Below, piece after piece: positions 1-6,358 of a stretch of 10,902 bases of DNA. A model generated the notes under the pieces. The model did no database searches, was not told the DNA's origin, and saw only the letters and a list, made by a program, of their open reading frames with translations. The stretch spans positions 1-10,902 of the forward strand of contig JAQBVZ010000012.1 of assembly GCA_027625205.1 (NCBI GenBank). The letters run 5' to 3'. The position numbers and the translations under genes are program-made. The stretch is from Chloroflexota bacterium. GTDB taxonomy: Bacteria > Chloroflexota > Dehalococcoidia > Lucifugimonadales > Australimonadaceae. Each line of letters starts with the position of its first letter. Within the stretch, counting starts at the first letter, position 1.

Positions 1-259
1 CAGCGGCAATGCGGACGTGGGTTTCACGGCGCAGTCGCTTGTGATACAGGGCGTGCCATCCGGCGTCACCGTCATACCCGTAAGTCCGTGCGACCACGGA
101 GGCCTTCCCCAAACGGTGGTGGGCATTAGCACCACGCACCAATGGGAGTTGACCGAGCGGTTCGTCAATTTCGTTGGTGAGTGGGCCACGCCTGAGGTAT
201 TGGCGCGACACGGCTACGGTATGCCACTCGGCAAATTCGGGGCCAAGGTGTGTCCGTAG
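1..259 (+). CDS. modA: Molybdate ABC transporter substrate-binding protein, C-terminal part (5' end outside window)
   Basis: About 85 C-terminal residues are visible in the frame that starts at base 2, ending at TAG 257-259. The segment begins SGNADVGF, the late-domain region where ModA-type binding proteins carry a G-x-A-D-x-G-F motif, and it ends in a helix followed by GYGMP, the usual end of this family. The protein would be a periplasmic or lipid-anchored receptor that binds molybdate (or tungstate) and delivers it to the ModB channel. The next two genes are clear modB and modC, which supports the assignment. The stop overlaps the likely modB start by 10 bases, so translation is probably coupled. 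The signal peptide and most ligand residues lie outside the window, so molybdate cannot be told from tungstate. The visible part alone would be weak evidence; the context makes it good. Confidence 0.82.
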   Translation, partial: SGNADVGFTAQSLVIQGVPSGVTVIPVSPCDHGGLPQTVVGISTTHQWELTERFVNFVGEWATPEVLARHGYGMPLGKFGAKVCP

Positions 260-921
260 TCATGGATATCACTGCTCTCCGCCTAAGCTTACAGATAGCT
301 AGCGTCAGCACAGTCCTGGCCATCATCATTGGCGTGCCCGTTGCGCTGCTGCTGGCACGTTTCCGCTTTCGTGGCAGGGGCATCATCTCTGCCTTGGTGC
401 TGGTCCCCATGCTTCTACCGCCGTCAGTCATGGGGTTTTATCTCCTACAACTGGTGGGCAGGCAAAGCCCTGTGGGTAGTGTGCTGGAGAGCATGTTTGG
501 TTTTTCACTCGTCTTCCATTGGAGCGGCGCCGTACTCGCAGCCTTTGTCGCCTCTACGCCCTTCCTTATTCGCACTGCCCAGGCGGGGTTCGAATCAGTG
601 GACCCGCGCTATGAAGAAGCCGCCCGCACTCTTGGCCGCTCTGATCTAGCTATCTTTTGGACTGTGACCATGCCTTTGGCATGGAAGACGCTGCTGGCTG
701 GCGTGGCCTTAGCGCTGGCCAGGGCCATGGGCGAATTCGGAGCGACGTTGATGGTGGCAGGCAACATCCCCGGCAGAACGCAGACCATGTCCATCGCCAT
801 CTACGACGCGGTGCAGGCCAACCGCCTCAATGACGCCCATGTCTTGGCGTTAACCCTAACCCTGGTAACCCTTGGCCTGCTGGTGGGAGTTGGCACCTTG
901 GCCCGCGGGGGCAAATGGTAA
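250..921 (+). CDS. modB: Molybdate ABC transporter permease ModB
   Basis: This encodes a 223-residue inner-membrane permease, close to the usual ModB length of about 225-230. It has hydrophobic segments near residues 12-36, 46-70, 90-108, 145-165 and 196-217. The cytoplasmic coupling (EAA) loop is at 122-144, with EEAARTLG followed by MPLA. It is followed by GEFGATLMVAGNIPGRTQT at 161-179, a hallmark of molybdate permeases. It would form the homodimeric channel through which ModC-driven transport brings molybdate into the cytoplasm. The start is taken as GTG at 250, with a GGGG stretch about 8 bases upstream and overlap with modA. ATG at 262 (residue 5) is a possible alternative. The 3' end overlaps modC by 1 to 7 bases, typical of a tightly coupled modABC operon. 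Confidence 0.95.
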   Translation: MSVVMDITALRLSLQIASVSTVLAIIIGVPVALLLARFRFRGRGIISALVLVPMLLPPSVMGFYLLQLVGRQSPVGSVLESMFGFSLVFHWSGAVLAAFVASTPFLIRTAQAGFESVDPRYEEAARTLGRSDLAIFWTVTMPLAWKTLLAGVALALARAMGEFGATLMVAGNIPGRTQTMSIAIYDAVQANRLNDAHVLALTLTLVTLGLLVGVGTLARGGKW

Positions 922-2024
922 TGGCGCGACTCTCAGCTGGCATACAAGCGCAATTAGGGAAGTTCCAGTTGGACGTTACCTTTGAAATGCAGGGTGACAC
1001 CACCGCCATCCTCGGCGCATCAGGGGCGGGGAAAACCCTCACGCTCAGAGCCATAGCTGGGCTCCTTCACCCCACAGGCGGGCGCATCACGCTTGGCGAT
1101 AGGGTCATGTTCGACTCAGCGCTTCGTCTATCCATTCCAACCCGTGAAAGAAAGATAGGGTACGTGTTCCAGGACTATGCCCTATTCCCCCACCTGACCG
1201 TTGCCAAAAATCTAGCCTACGCACTCCACCGATGGAACAAAGAGCAGCGAGTTTCGCGCATCAAAGAGCTTGTGGACTTGCTGGATCTCAGTGGACTTGA
1301 AAGTCGCCTGCCCGGCGAAATTTCAGGCGGCCAACAGCAACGCGTCGCGTTAGGCAGGGCGCTTGCGCCGGGGCCAGACCTGGTGCTGCTGGACGAGCCC
1401 TTTTCGGCAGTGGACTCCCCTGCCAGGTCCCTCCTCACAGAACAGCTTCAAGCTCTTCAAGCGCGGCTTGGCTTTGCCATGGTCTTAGTTACCCACGACG
1501 TCAGCGAGGCCTACGCTCTTGCCTCTCAACTGGTTATGCTTTCAGAAGGCAGTGTAATTCAGCAAGGTCCGCGAGAGGACGTTTTCCACACGCCCGCCTC
1601 GGCAGAAGCGGCTAGGCTGTTGGGGTTCCGCAACCTACTTCCAGGGCAAGTGGTGGGTAGTGACGGCGGTATCACCACCGTGGATATACAAGGAGTCCGT
1701 GTCTACAGCGCGGGTAGTAGATTGTCCACGGGTACCTTAGTACTATGCGGTGTGCATCCGCAGTCTATTGGCCTAGTCCCACATGAAGACGCAACCTTGC
1801 AAGACCAAGGCAATGCCCTGCCTCTCACTGTCGTCCAAATGACAGACCGGGGCGTCCAGAGTGATGTTGCTCTTGCCATGGATGGCCATGACGGCAAAGG
1901 CCCACTGCTGCATGCTACGGTGCACCAGTTCGGCCTGCCTGCCGGGCTCGTGCCCGGAGCACACTACAAGGCGGTCATTCCTCAGCAAGCGGTCCACCTG
2001 TGGCCAGTGCGCGAAGAGCGATAA
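915..2024 (+). CDS. modC: Molybdate ABC transporter ATP-binding protein ModC
   Basis: A 369-residue ATPase with all expected ABC motifs: Walker A GASGAGKT (34-41), Q-loop VFQDYALFPHL (84-94, Gln86), signature SGGQQQR (137-143), Walker B DLVLLDEP (155-162), D-loop SAVD (164-167) and switch histidine in VTHD (194). After about residue 235 there is a C-terminal regulatory region of the TOBE/Mop type with small beta-rich repeats. In ModC this region binds oxyanion and can inhibit transport when molybdate is plentiful. The protein would sit on the cytoplasmic face of ModB and hydrolyse ATP. Two starts are possible: ATG 915 (MVMARL) or ATG 921, the latter overlapping the modB TAA by one base (TAATG). 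ModB-type context makes molybdate the best substrate; sulfate or tungstate ATPases have the same motifs. The last gene of the modABC run is followed by about 145 non-coding bases. Confidence 0.93.
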   Translation: MVMARLSAGIQAQLGKFQLDVTFEMQGDTTAILGASGAGKTLTLRAIAGLLHPTGGRITLGDRVMFDSALRLSIPTRERKIGYVFQDYALFPHLTVAKNLAYALHRWNKEQRVSRIKELVDLLDLSGLESRLPGEISGGQQQRVALGRALAPGPDLVLLDEPFSAVDSPARSLLTEQLQALQARLGFAMVLVTHDVSEAYALASQLVMLSEGSVIQQGPREDVFHTPASAEAARLLGFRNLLPGQVVGSDGGITTVDIQGVRVYSAGSRLSTGTLVLCGVHPQSIGLVPHEDATLQDQGNALPLTVVQMTDRGVQSDVALAMDGHDGKGPLLHATVHQFGLPAGLVPGAHYKAVIPQQAVHLWPVREER

Positions 2025-2157
2025 ACCCAGGAAGTGCGCACAATCGTATTTCCATATGATGGGGACAGCAGAGAATTGCATGCACCAGAGTCTCACGCAC
2101 CTGCATCATAAACACGTACGAATATCATGTGCAGCCAAACGGTTGGCGTGACAGTCC

Positions 2158-2163
2158 AGGAGG
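2158..2163 (+). promoter_or_regulatory. Strong ribosome binding site that decides the start of the thioredoxin gene
   Basis: AGGAGG lies directly against ATG 2164 (no spacer) but 6 bases before ATG 2170. The 6-base spacing is normal for initiation, so ATG 2170 is the likely start and the longer reading (MLMASG) is probably wrong. Confidence 0.7.
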
Positions 2164-2169
2164 ATGTTG

Positions 2170-2769
2170 ATGGCAAGCGGTAGAGCAGCGAGACGGCGAG
2201 CGGCGGGGGACAGCCCAGCCAAGAAAGGGAGCATACCCCCATGGCTCATATGGAGTGGGCTCGCACTGGTCGCAATCGTGCTTGTCAGCGTCTTCGCAGT
2301 CCGATCAGGTGACAACGAGAGTAGCGTGAGTGACTTTCGTATGGTTGCTTACCAGGGTGAGGACATCATTGGTGAAGAGGCCAACTTCGCGGACCTCGTG
2401 GGTCATGGCCAACCGGTGGTCCTCAATTTCTGGGCAGGCCTCTGCCCGCCCTGCCGGCAGGAGATGCCTGGCTTTCAGCAAGTCTACGATGATCTAGGAG
2501 ACCAGTTCATCCTCATTGGCGTGGACGTTGGGCCCTTCGTGGGTCTGGGCTCTCACGCGGACGCAGAGCAGTTCTTGGCTGACTTTGAGATAACCTACCC
2601 AACAGCCTTCGCCACCACCTCGTCGCCCATCCAGGACTATAGGGTGCTGGGCATGCCCACCACAGTGTTCATTACTGCGGACGGCCAGATTGATGACACC
2701 CATAGCGGCTTCCTGACCGAGACTGACGTACGGCGCAGGGTACAGGCGCTGATTGACCAGGCGTCATAA
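2170..2769 (+). CDS. Membrane-anchored TlpA/ResA-family thiol-disulfide oxidoreductase
   Basis: This encodes 199 residues from ATG 2170. A basic N-terminus (RAARRR) precedes a single hydrophobic segment at about residues 24-44, placing the rest outside the membrane. The thioredoxin-like domain follows: beta strand VVLNFW, active site CPPC (Cys92 and Cys95) with RQEMP after it, and the cis-proline loop GMPTTVFI (Pro163). It would reduce or shuffle disulfides outside the membrane, for example in apocytochrome c or other thiol proteins, and be recharged by a CcdA-type partner. That partner is encoded about 310 bases downstream, after one small gene. An odd point is that the residue before the first cysteine is Leu (GLCPPC), where most family members have Trp. 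ResA, TlpA and CcmG cannot be told apart by sequence alone, so no symbol is given. Confidence 0.88.
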   Translation: MASGRAARRRAAGDSPAKKGSIPPWLIWSGLALVAIVLVSVFAVRSGDNESSVSDFRMVAYQGEDIIGEEANFADLVGHGQPVVLNFWAGLCPPCRQEMPGFQQVYDDLGDQFILIGVDVGPFVGLGSHADAEQFLADFEITYPTAFATTSSPIQDYRVLGMPTTVFITADGQIDDTHSGFLTETDVRRRVQALIDQAS

Positions 2770-2820
2770 CTGTTGCCCTCTAGCCCCACTTCACGCATAG
2801 TTATCCATAAGGCGGAACCC

Positions 2821-3048
2821 ATGAATAAATCAAGCCAACAAAATTCTCAGAATACAGAGGCCGCTCTGGGACCGCGAAGCTGGCGGTTGAGCGCGGTGGC
2901 TGCCGTGGCGCTGGTGACCTTGGGTGTCTCTCTTAGTGCCATCATCAACCCGCTGTTGGGCCGGTATGTCCACTGGGACTGGATGGCGGGGCTTGCTCCC
3001 GCGCTCTTCATCTTGGCGCTATTCGCTTTGCGACGGAGATGGGTGTAG
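2821..3048 (+). CDS. Small two-helix membrane protein, unknown function
   Basis: A 75-residue protein from ATG 2821, which has AAGGCGG (2809-2815) 5 bases upstream. A longer reading from 2773 has no such site and is less likely. The N-terminus is polar and rich in Gln, Asn and Ser (about residues 1-20). Two hydrophobic segments follow at about 22-44 and 54-70, joined by a short loop GRYVHWDW and ended by a basic RRRW tail, so both ends probably face the cytoplasm. There are no cysteines. I do not recognise a family. It lies between the TlpA-like gene (51-base gap) and the CcdA gene (36-base gap), so it is probably co-transcribed with them. It may be a scaffold or accessory subunit of the redox pair; that role is inferred only from position. 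Confidence 0.7.
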   Translation: MNKSSQQNSQNTEAALGPRSWRLSAVAAVALVTLGVSLSAIINPLLGRYVHWDWMAGLAPALFILALFALRRRWV

Positions 3049-3084
3049 CGCCTGAATGTCTACGCCCAAGAAGGACGTTTCTAG

Positions 3085-3984
3085 ATGAATGACGCCCCCG
3101 CGCAAAAACGGTCGCTAGGCCGGAGCCTCATTACGCCGGTGAGTCTGTTGGTCATCGCGGTGGGCTCTGCCATAGTGGGCGCGGTCCTGACCGGGGCTAC
3201 CACCGGCGCCGTCACATCTGGAGTGGAGAGCCTATCTGCGTCATCGGGTAATTTCTTGGGAGACGTCAGTAACCTCATTCCATTGGGATTCGCCTTTGGC
3301 GCAGGCATGGTTGCGGCCGTGAATCCGTGCGGATTCGCCATGCTGCCTGCCTACCTTGGCCTTTACGTAGGTACAGATGACGCCTCTTCAGACTCCTCTG
3401 TGGGTGAAAGGCTTGGGCAGGCGTCGCTGGTGGGCGTTGTCATGACAGCGGGCTTCATCCTTTTGTTCGGCGTGGTGGGCATAGCAATTGCCGCTGGAGC
3501 CCAGCCTTTGGTGAAATTCTTCCCTTGGATAGGGCTTGGCATTGGCGTGCTCCTGGCATTGGCAGGCGCATGGATGATAGGCAGCGGCAGCTCACTCTAC
3601 AGTGGGTTTGCGGAGCGATTGTCAGCCCGGATGGGAGACGCGGGACAACGAAACCTGAAAGGCTACTTTGCCTTTGGCCTTGGGTATGGGACCGCTTCCC
3701 TCAGTTGCACCCTCCCCATCTTCCTAACCGTTGTGGGGAGCACTCTTACTGCGGGGAACTTCCTGGATTCAGCCTTCCAATTTGTACTCTACGGACTGGG
3801 CATGGGCGTGGTGATCATGGTGCTCACACTGAGCATTGCCATATTCCGCAATGCCATGATTAACAAGGTGCGCAAGGTGCTCCCCTACGTCCAGCCAGTC
3901 AGCGCAGGGCTGCTCTTGGTGGCCGGAGGGTACATCGTTTACTATTGGCTCACCCTGGGAGAACTGCTCAACTCGTTCATTTAG
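3085..3984 (+). CDS. ccdA: CcdA/DsbD-type transmembrane electron transporter (cytochrome c biogenesis family)
   Basis: This is a 299-residue polytopic membrane protein. The family hallmarks are a first membrane cysteine in NPCGFAMLPAYL (Cys82) and a second in TASLSCTLPIF (Cys208), which form the redox pair that passes electrons from cytoplasmic thioredoxin to an outer thiol protein. Hydrophobic segments are near 16-38, 64-80, 113-137, 145-167, 194-216, 226-254 and 268-291. Six form the usual CcdA core. The extra N-terminal helix and the Ser/Gly/Thr-rich linker (about 39-60) make it longer than minimal CcdA proteins. The start at ATG 3085 has AAGAAGGA 10 bases upstream. With the TlpA-like gene nearby, it most likely keeps that protein's CPPC site reduced, for cytochrome c maturation or another extracytoplasmic reduction. 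Mercury or other CcdA-like clades are less likely. Confidence 0.9.
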   Translation: MNDAPAQKRSLGRSLITPVSLLVIAVGSAIVGAVLTGATTGAVTSGVESLSASSGNFLGDVSNLIPLGFAFGAGMVAAVNPCGFAMLPAYLGLYVGTDDASSDSSVGERLGQASLVGVVMTAGFILLFGVVGIAIAAGAQPLVKFFPWIGLGIGVLLALAGAWMIGSGSSLYSGFAERLSARMGDAGQRNLKGYFAFGLGYGTASLSCTLPIFLTVVGSTLTAGNFLDSAFQFVLYGLGMGVVIMVLTLSIAIFRNAMINKVRKVLPYVQPVSAGLLLVAGGYIVYYWLTLGELLNSFI

Positions 3985-4011
3985 CCACTCTGTAAGAAAC
4001 CAGTACTGAGA

Positions 4012-4029
4012 CAGGCGCGATTGTGCCTG
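4012..4029 (+). other. Short hairpin between ccdA and the DUF3105 gene
   Basis: Bases 4012-4018 (CAGGCGC) pair with 4023-4029 (GTGCCTG) through seven pairs, one of them G-T, around a four-base loop. It sits 18 bases before the likely start at 4048. No T-run follows, so it is not a convincing terminator; it could tune processing or translation in the operon. Confidence 0.35.
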
Positions 4030-4047
4030 CCTTCTGCTGTAAGAGGT

Positions 4048-4638
4048 ATGACCTTGACCCAGCGACAACGACGACAAGAAGGCGCGCGACGTGCCCAAGA
4101 AAATGCGGCGCAGCGTACACAACAACATAAGAAAGCGCAGCAACGCCGTCGGTACGTCATGGGCGGCGTCATAGCGGTCGCCATCGCCGCCATCGTAGCA
4201 AGCCAACTCATCTCGTTTGGGCCAGACTTGGGTGAAAAGGTGAGGACACTCGCTGCCTCCCACAATCCGCCATATACCTATAACACCCGCCCACCAACGT
4301 CAGGCAATCACCTTGCAAGCCCCGCCGCTTACGGCTTTAGTCCCACTCCCCTTGAGGCCAATGCAGTAGTCCACAACATGGAGCACGGCGCCATGGTCAT
4401 CTGGTTCCAGCCGGGTGATGAAGTCCTAGCAGGTCAGGTGAGTGACCTAGTATCGGCAGTGGGTCGACAATGTCTCGTGGCAGGACCTTACGCTGATATG
4501 GACAATACTGTGGCCGTCACTGGCTGGGGCCGCATTCTGCGGCTAGACGCCTTTGACAGCGTCCAGATCAGAGAGTTCATTGCCGCCTACAGGGGAGATC
4601 TAGGGCCAGAAGCAGGTATCTGCCAAGGTGAATCGTAG
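4048..4638 (+). CDS. DUF3105 domain membrane protein
   Basis: From ATG 4048 this is a 196-residue protein. The first 35 residues are very basic and Gln-rich (RQRRQEGARRAQ), probably a cytoplasmic helix. One membrane segment follows at about 37-55, and then an outward-facing domain. That domain has the DUF3105 signature PPTSGNH (82-88) and VHNMEHGAMVIWF (108-120), with several conserved His residues that could bind a metal. Cys142 (RQCLVAG) and Cys192 (GICQ, near the C-terminus) could form a disulfide. The function of DUF3105 is not established to my knowledge. It follows ccdA by 63 bases, suggesting a client or partner of the thioredoxin/CcdA pair. The start is uncertain: AAGAGG (4041-4046) is 1 base from ATG 4048 but 7 bases from TTG 4054, which may be the true start. 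TTG 4021 is also open. Confidence 0.82.
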   Translation: MTLTQRQRRQEGARRAQENAAQRTQQHKKAQQRRRYVMGGVIAVAIAAIVASQLISFGPDLGEKVRTLAASHNPPYTYNTRPPTSGNHLASPAAYGFSPTPLEANAVVHNMEHGAMVIWFQPGDEVLAGQVSDLVSAVGRQCLVAGPYADMDNTVAVTGWGRILRLDAFDSVQIREFIAAYRGDLGPEAGICQGES

Positions 4639-4672
4639 GCCTTACCGGACTGCATTAACTGGTCAACCCGCT

Positions 4673-4678
4673 TATAAT
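4673..4678 (+). promoter_or_regulatory. Probable -10 element of the EVE-domain gene
   Basis: An exact TATAAT lies 46 bases before the start of the EVE gene and just after the DUF3105 stop. No good -35 is present at 17 bases (CTGCAT at 4650-4655 matches TTGACA poorly). If used, transcription would begin near 4685 and give a leader of about 40 bases. The evidence is the -10 match and its position only. Confidence 0.4.
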
Positions 4679-4693
4679 CTCCTCTACCCTATG

Positions 4694-4718
4694 CAAGGCA
4701 AGCGCTGCCTTGGGAGGC
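4694..4718 (+). promoter_or_regulatory. Structured leader of the EVE gene: two overlapping hairpins at the ribosome binding site
   Basis: Hairpin A is a perfect 7-pair stem, CAAGGCA (4694-4700) with TGCCTTG (4706-4712), around a five-base loop. Hairpin B is GCCT (4707-4710) with AGGC (4715-4718), followed at once by TTTTT (4719-4723). The two cannot form together. B covers most of the GGGAGG site (4712-4717) and A leaves it nearly free. This could be a small switch, or chance for the short stem B. Confidence 0.35.
4712..4717 (+). promoter_or_regulatory. Ribosome binding site of the EVE gene
   Basis: GGGAGG lies 6 bases before ATG 4724. It fixes that start over an upstream in-frame GTG at 4628, which would add 32 residues unlike any EVE protein and overlap the DUF3105 gene. 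Confidence 0.75.
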
Positions 4719-4723
4719 TTTTT

Positions 4724-5194
4724 ATGCCCCGGCGATACTGGCTCTTCAAGTCAGAGCCCAACGCCTATTCCTATGACGACCTGGTGCGTGATGGTGTGGC
4801 GGAGTGGGACGGCGTCCGTAACTTCCAAGCCAGAAATACGCTGAGAGACGACATCCAAGAGGGCGATGGCGTCCTGTTCTACCACAGCAATGAAAAGCCC
4901 CTATCCGTTGTGGGGACAGCCGTTGTGGTACGCGGCGGATACCCTGACCACACTGCGTGGGACCCAGACTCTGACCACCCGGACCCAAAGAGCACGCCAG
5001 ACAATCCCACTTGGTACATAGTGGACATAAAAGCTGAGTACCGGTTCCCTACTCCCGTGCCCTTAGAGCAGCTAAAGACCATGCCGGAATTGACTGAGAT
5101 GGTGTTGTTGCAAAAGGGGAGCCGTTTGTCAGTCCAACCGGTAACGGAATCTGAATGGAATGCCGTGGTGGCGCTGGGCAAGCAGTCCGGTTAG
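4724..5194 (+). CDS. EVE (PUA/YTH-like) domain protein, THYN1-like
   Basis: This 156-residue protein is a full-length single-domain EVE protein. It has the family's opening YWLFKSEPNAYSYDDL (5-20), the core WDGVRNFQARNTLRD (28-42), GDGVLFYHSN (47-56), YPDHTAWDP (73-81), and the closing GSRLSVQPV (132-140) with EW after it. EVE domains have a PUA-like fold with an aromatic pocket; relatives bind modified bases in RNA or DNA. Here the likely role is reading a modified nucleotide in the cytoplasm, with no enzyme domain attached. It is the last plus-strand gene and probably has its own promoter and leader (see 4673-4718). No restriction or other defence gene sits beside it, which argues for a housekeeping role over a modified-DNA defence role. 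Family assignment is firm; the ligand is unknown. Confidence 0.92.
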   Translation: MPRRYWLFKSEPNAYSYDDLVRDGVAEWDGVRNFQARNTLRDDIQEGDGVLFYHSNEKPLSVVGTAVVVRGGYPDHTAWDPDSDHPDPKSTPDNPTWYIVDIKAEYRFPTPVPLEQLKTMPELTEMVLLQKGSRLSVQPVTESEWNAVVALGKQSG

Positions 5195-5299
5195 GCCGCG
5201 ACGCTCCCAAGCGCCAGCGTGTTGCCCTTACTGCCCGTGAATCAAGCCACGTTGGCCCAGAAATCCGTACTGCGCCGCGTTGTGAGCAGTCACCTACCG

Positions 5300-6313
5300 T
5301 TACGGAGGAGGCACGACCCAGGGTGGTGAGCCAGATACCATGCGGGACTTGAAATGGAAGTCCCTGGCTGGCTTTTCAAACAGGTCATCTATAGTCAGCC
5401 GGCGGCTGGTCAGGCCCTGGTCATGGGCGTAAGTCAGGAGTTGTTCAAACTCTTGTCGGTTGGCGTCAACGCCATATGGCCAGGGGTCACTGCCAAAAGT
5501 CTCCATCGTATCGTCAAGGTACTCCCGCATGAGAGGCAAACTCGTCAACCGTTCGTTCTGCAGGTCCCTATAGGCGTAGGCCTTGGCTTGGTCAAAGGCC
5601 TCACAGAGCTGTTCCAGCAGCTCTGGCCGCTGGGCAACTGCTTCACTCTTCATGGCAATGATGTGCACGCTCACCAGCGTACGGTGGTCCTTGAAGAATT
5701 GTCGTTGAAGCCCCCGCACATCAGCATGAACACGCACCACCCTATGTTCCTGGCCGGCAGGCACCACTGGGTGCCCTTCGGTCATGATGCAGTCCACCGT
5801 CTCATCCAGCAGCGGCTCCATGCCAAGGTGCGGCCCAGCCGCCAAGGTCACCTTCACGCCTTCTGGAATGCTGATACGCGGGTCTCGCTCTGGAGACGTG
5901 GTGTACCAGTCAACCTCAGTGGGTGAGACGCCCGCCTCCTGCAACCAACCTTTGTGCCACAAGGACGATGTCAGATAGTACTGCGGAACGAGCACTTTAC
6001 GTCCGCGTAGGTCAGTCAGCGATGTGATGCCAGTGTCCGGCCTGGTGAACACGTACTGTTGGAGGAACAATCTGTCGGGCAACACGGGAATCGCGGTGTA
6101 GGGTTCGCCCTGCTCTTTCAGGAACACGTACCTGGCCATGGGCATTTCTGCAATGTCATATGCGCCCCGCAGCAGGCCCTCAACGCTCGTGCGAGGTGGC
6201 GCGTGCATGGCAAATACATTGGGTACGTTGACCGCGCGGTCAATCAGCGGTCTGGTGCGGTCGTACTGCTGAATGGCCATGGTCATGAACTGGTGGGACT
6301 GCCAAGAGAGCAT
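5300..6313 (-). CDS. 4,5-dihydroxyphthalate decarboxylase-like protein, paralogue 1
   Basis: This 337-residue protein is close in length to the family (about 320-340). It has the pattern of 4,5-dihydroxyphthalate decarboxylase (Pht5-type) proteins, which share a periplasmic-binding-protein fold with NMT1/TauA families. Visible landmarks are YDRTRPL near the N-terminus, DIAEMPMARY, AIPVLPDRLF, TDLRGRKVLVPQYYLTSSLW, and the diagnostic end DPWPYG with YAHDQGLTSRRLT and LFEKPARDF. No signal peptide or lipobox is present, so it is probably a cytoplasmic enzyme and not a transport receptor. ATG 6313 has GGAGG 4 bases upstream; an internal ATG (MTMAIQ) aligns better with the second paralogue. By eye roughly half the residues match the gene at 7335-8339. 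It is last in the operon, 45 bases after the LLM gene. The exact substrate is unknown; decarboxylation of an aromatic acid is inferred. Confidence 0.82.
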   Translation of the reverse strand: MLSWQSHQFMTMAIQQYDRTRPLIDRAVNVPNVFAMHAPPRTSVEGLLRGAYDIAEMPMARYVFLKEQGEPYTAIPVLPDRLFLQQYVFTRPDTGITSLTDLRGRKVLVPQYYLTSSLWHKGWLQEAGVSPTEVDWYTTSPERDPRISIPEGVKVTLAAGPHLGMEPLLDETVDCIMTEGHPVVPAGQEHRVVRVHADVRGLQRQFFKDHRTLVSVHIIAMKSEAVAQRPELLEQLCEAFDQAKAYAYRDLQNERLTSLPLMREYLDDTMETFGSDPWPYGVDANRQEFEQLLTYAHDQGLTSRRLTIDDLFEKPARDFHFKSRMVSGSPPWVVPPP

Positions 6314-6358
6314 GGTGCCTCCACGTGATGGAATGAGTGGTGCTCAGTAGGGCTTAGC

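Noticed and set aside
2101..2134. Weak hairpin (CTGCA/TGCAG plus CAT/ATG with one bulge) and TATCAT in the modC-thioredoxin spacer as a promoter or terminator
   Set aside because: The loop is 17 bases, no T-run follows, and no acceptable -35 lies 16-18 bases before TATCAT. The spacer may hold a promoter but I cannot place it.
3769..4263. 164-codon open frame on the minus strand across the ccdA/DUF3105 junction
   Set aside because: It lies opposite two well-supported genes, has no ribosome binding site that I could see, and its translation has no family features.
4724..5194. EVE gene as part of a modified-DNA defence system
   Set aside because: EVE domains can be fused to nucleases or sit in restriction islands, but here the protein is a single domain and no nuclease, methylase or helicase gene is nearby.
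5195..5299. Bidirectional terminator between the converging EVE and decarboxylase-like genes
   Set aside because: Only short stems were found (such as ACGCT/AGCGT at 5201-5220 and GTGA/TCAC at 5282-5293), with no T-run on either side.
5195..5352. Small plus-strand gene from the 65-codon frame at 5155-5352
   Set aside because: It starts inside the EVE gene in another frame, has no ribosome binding site, and its translation is low-information and basic.
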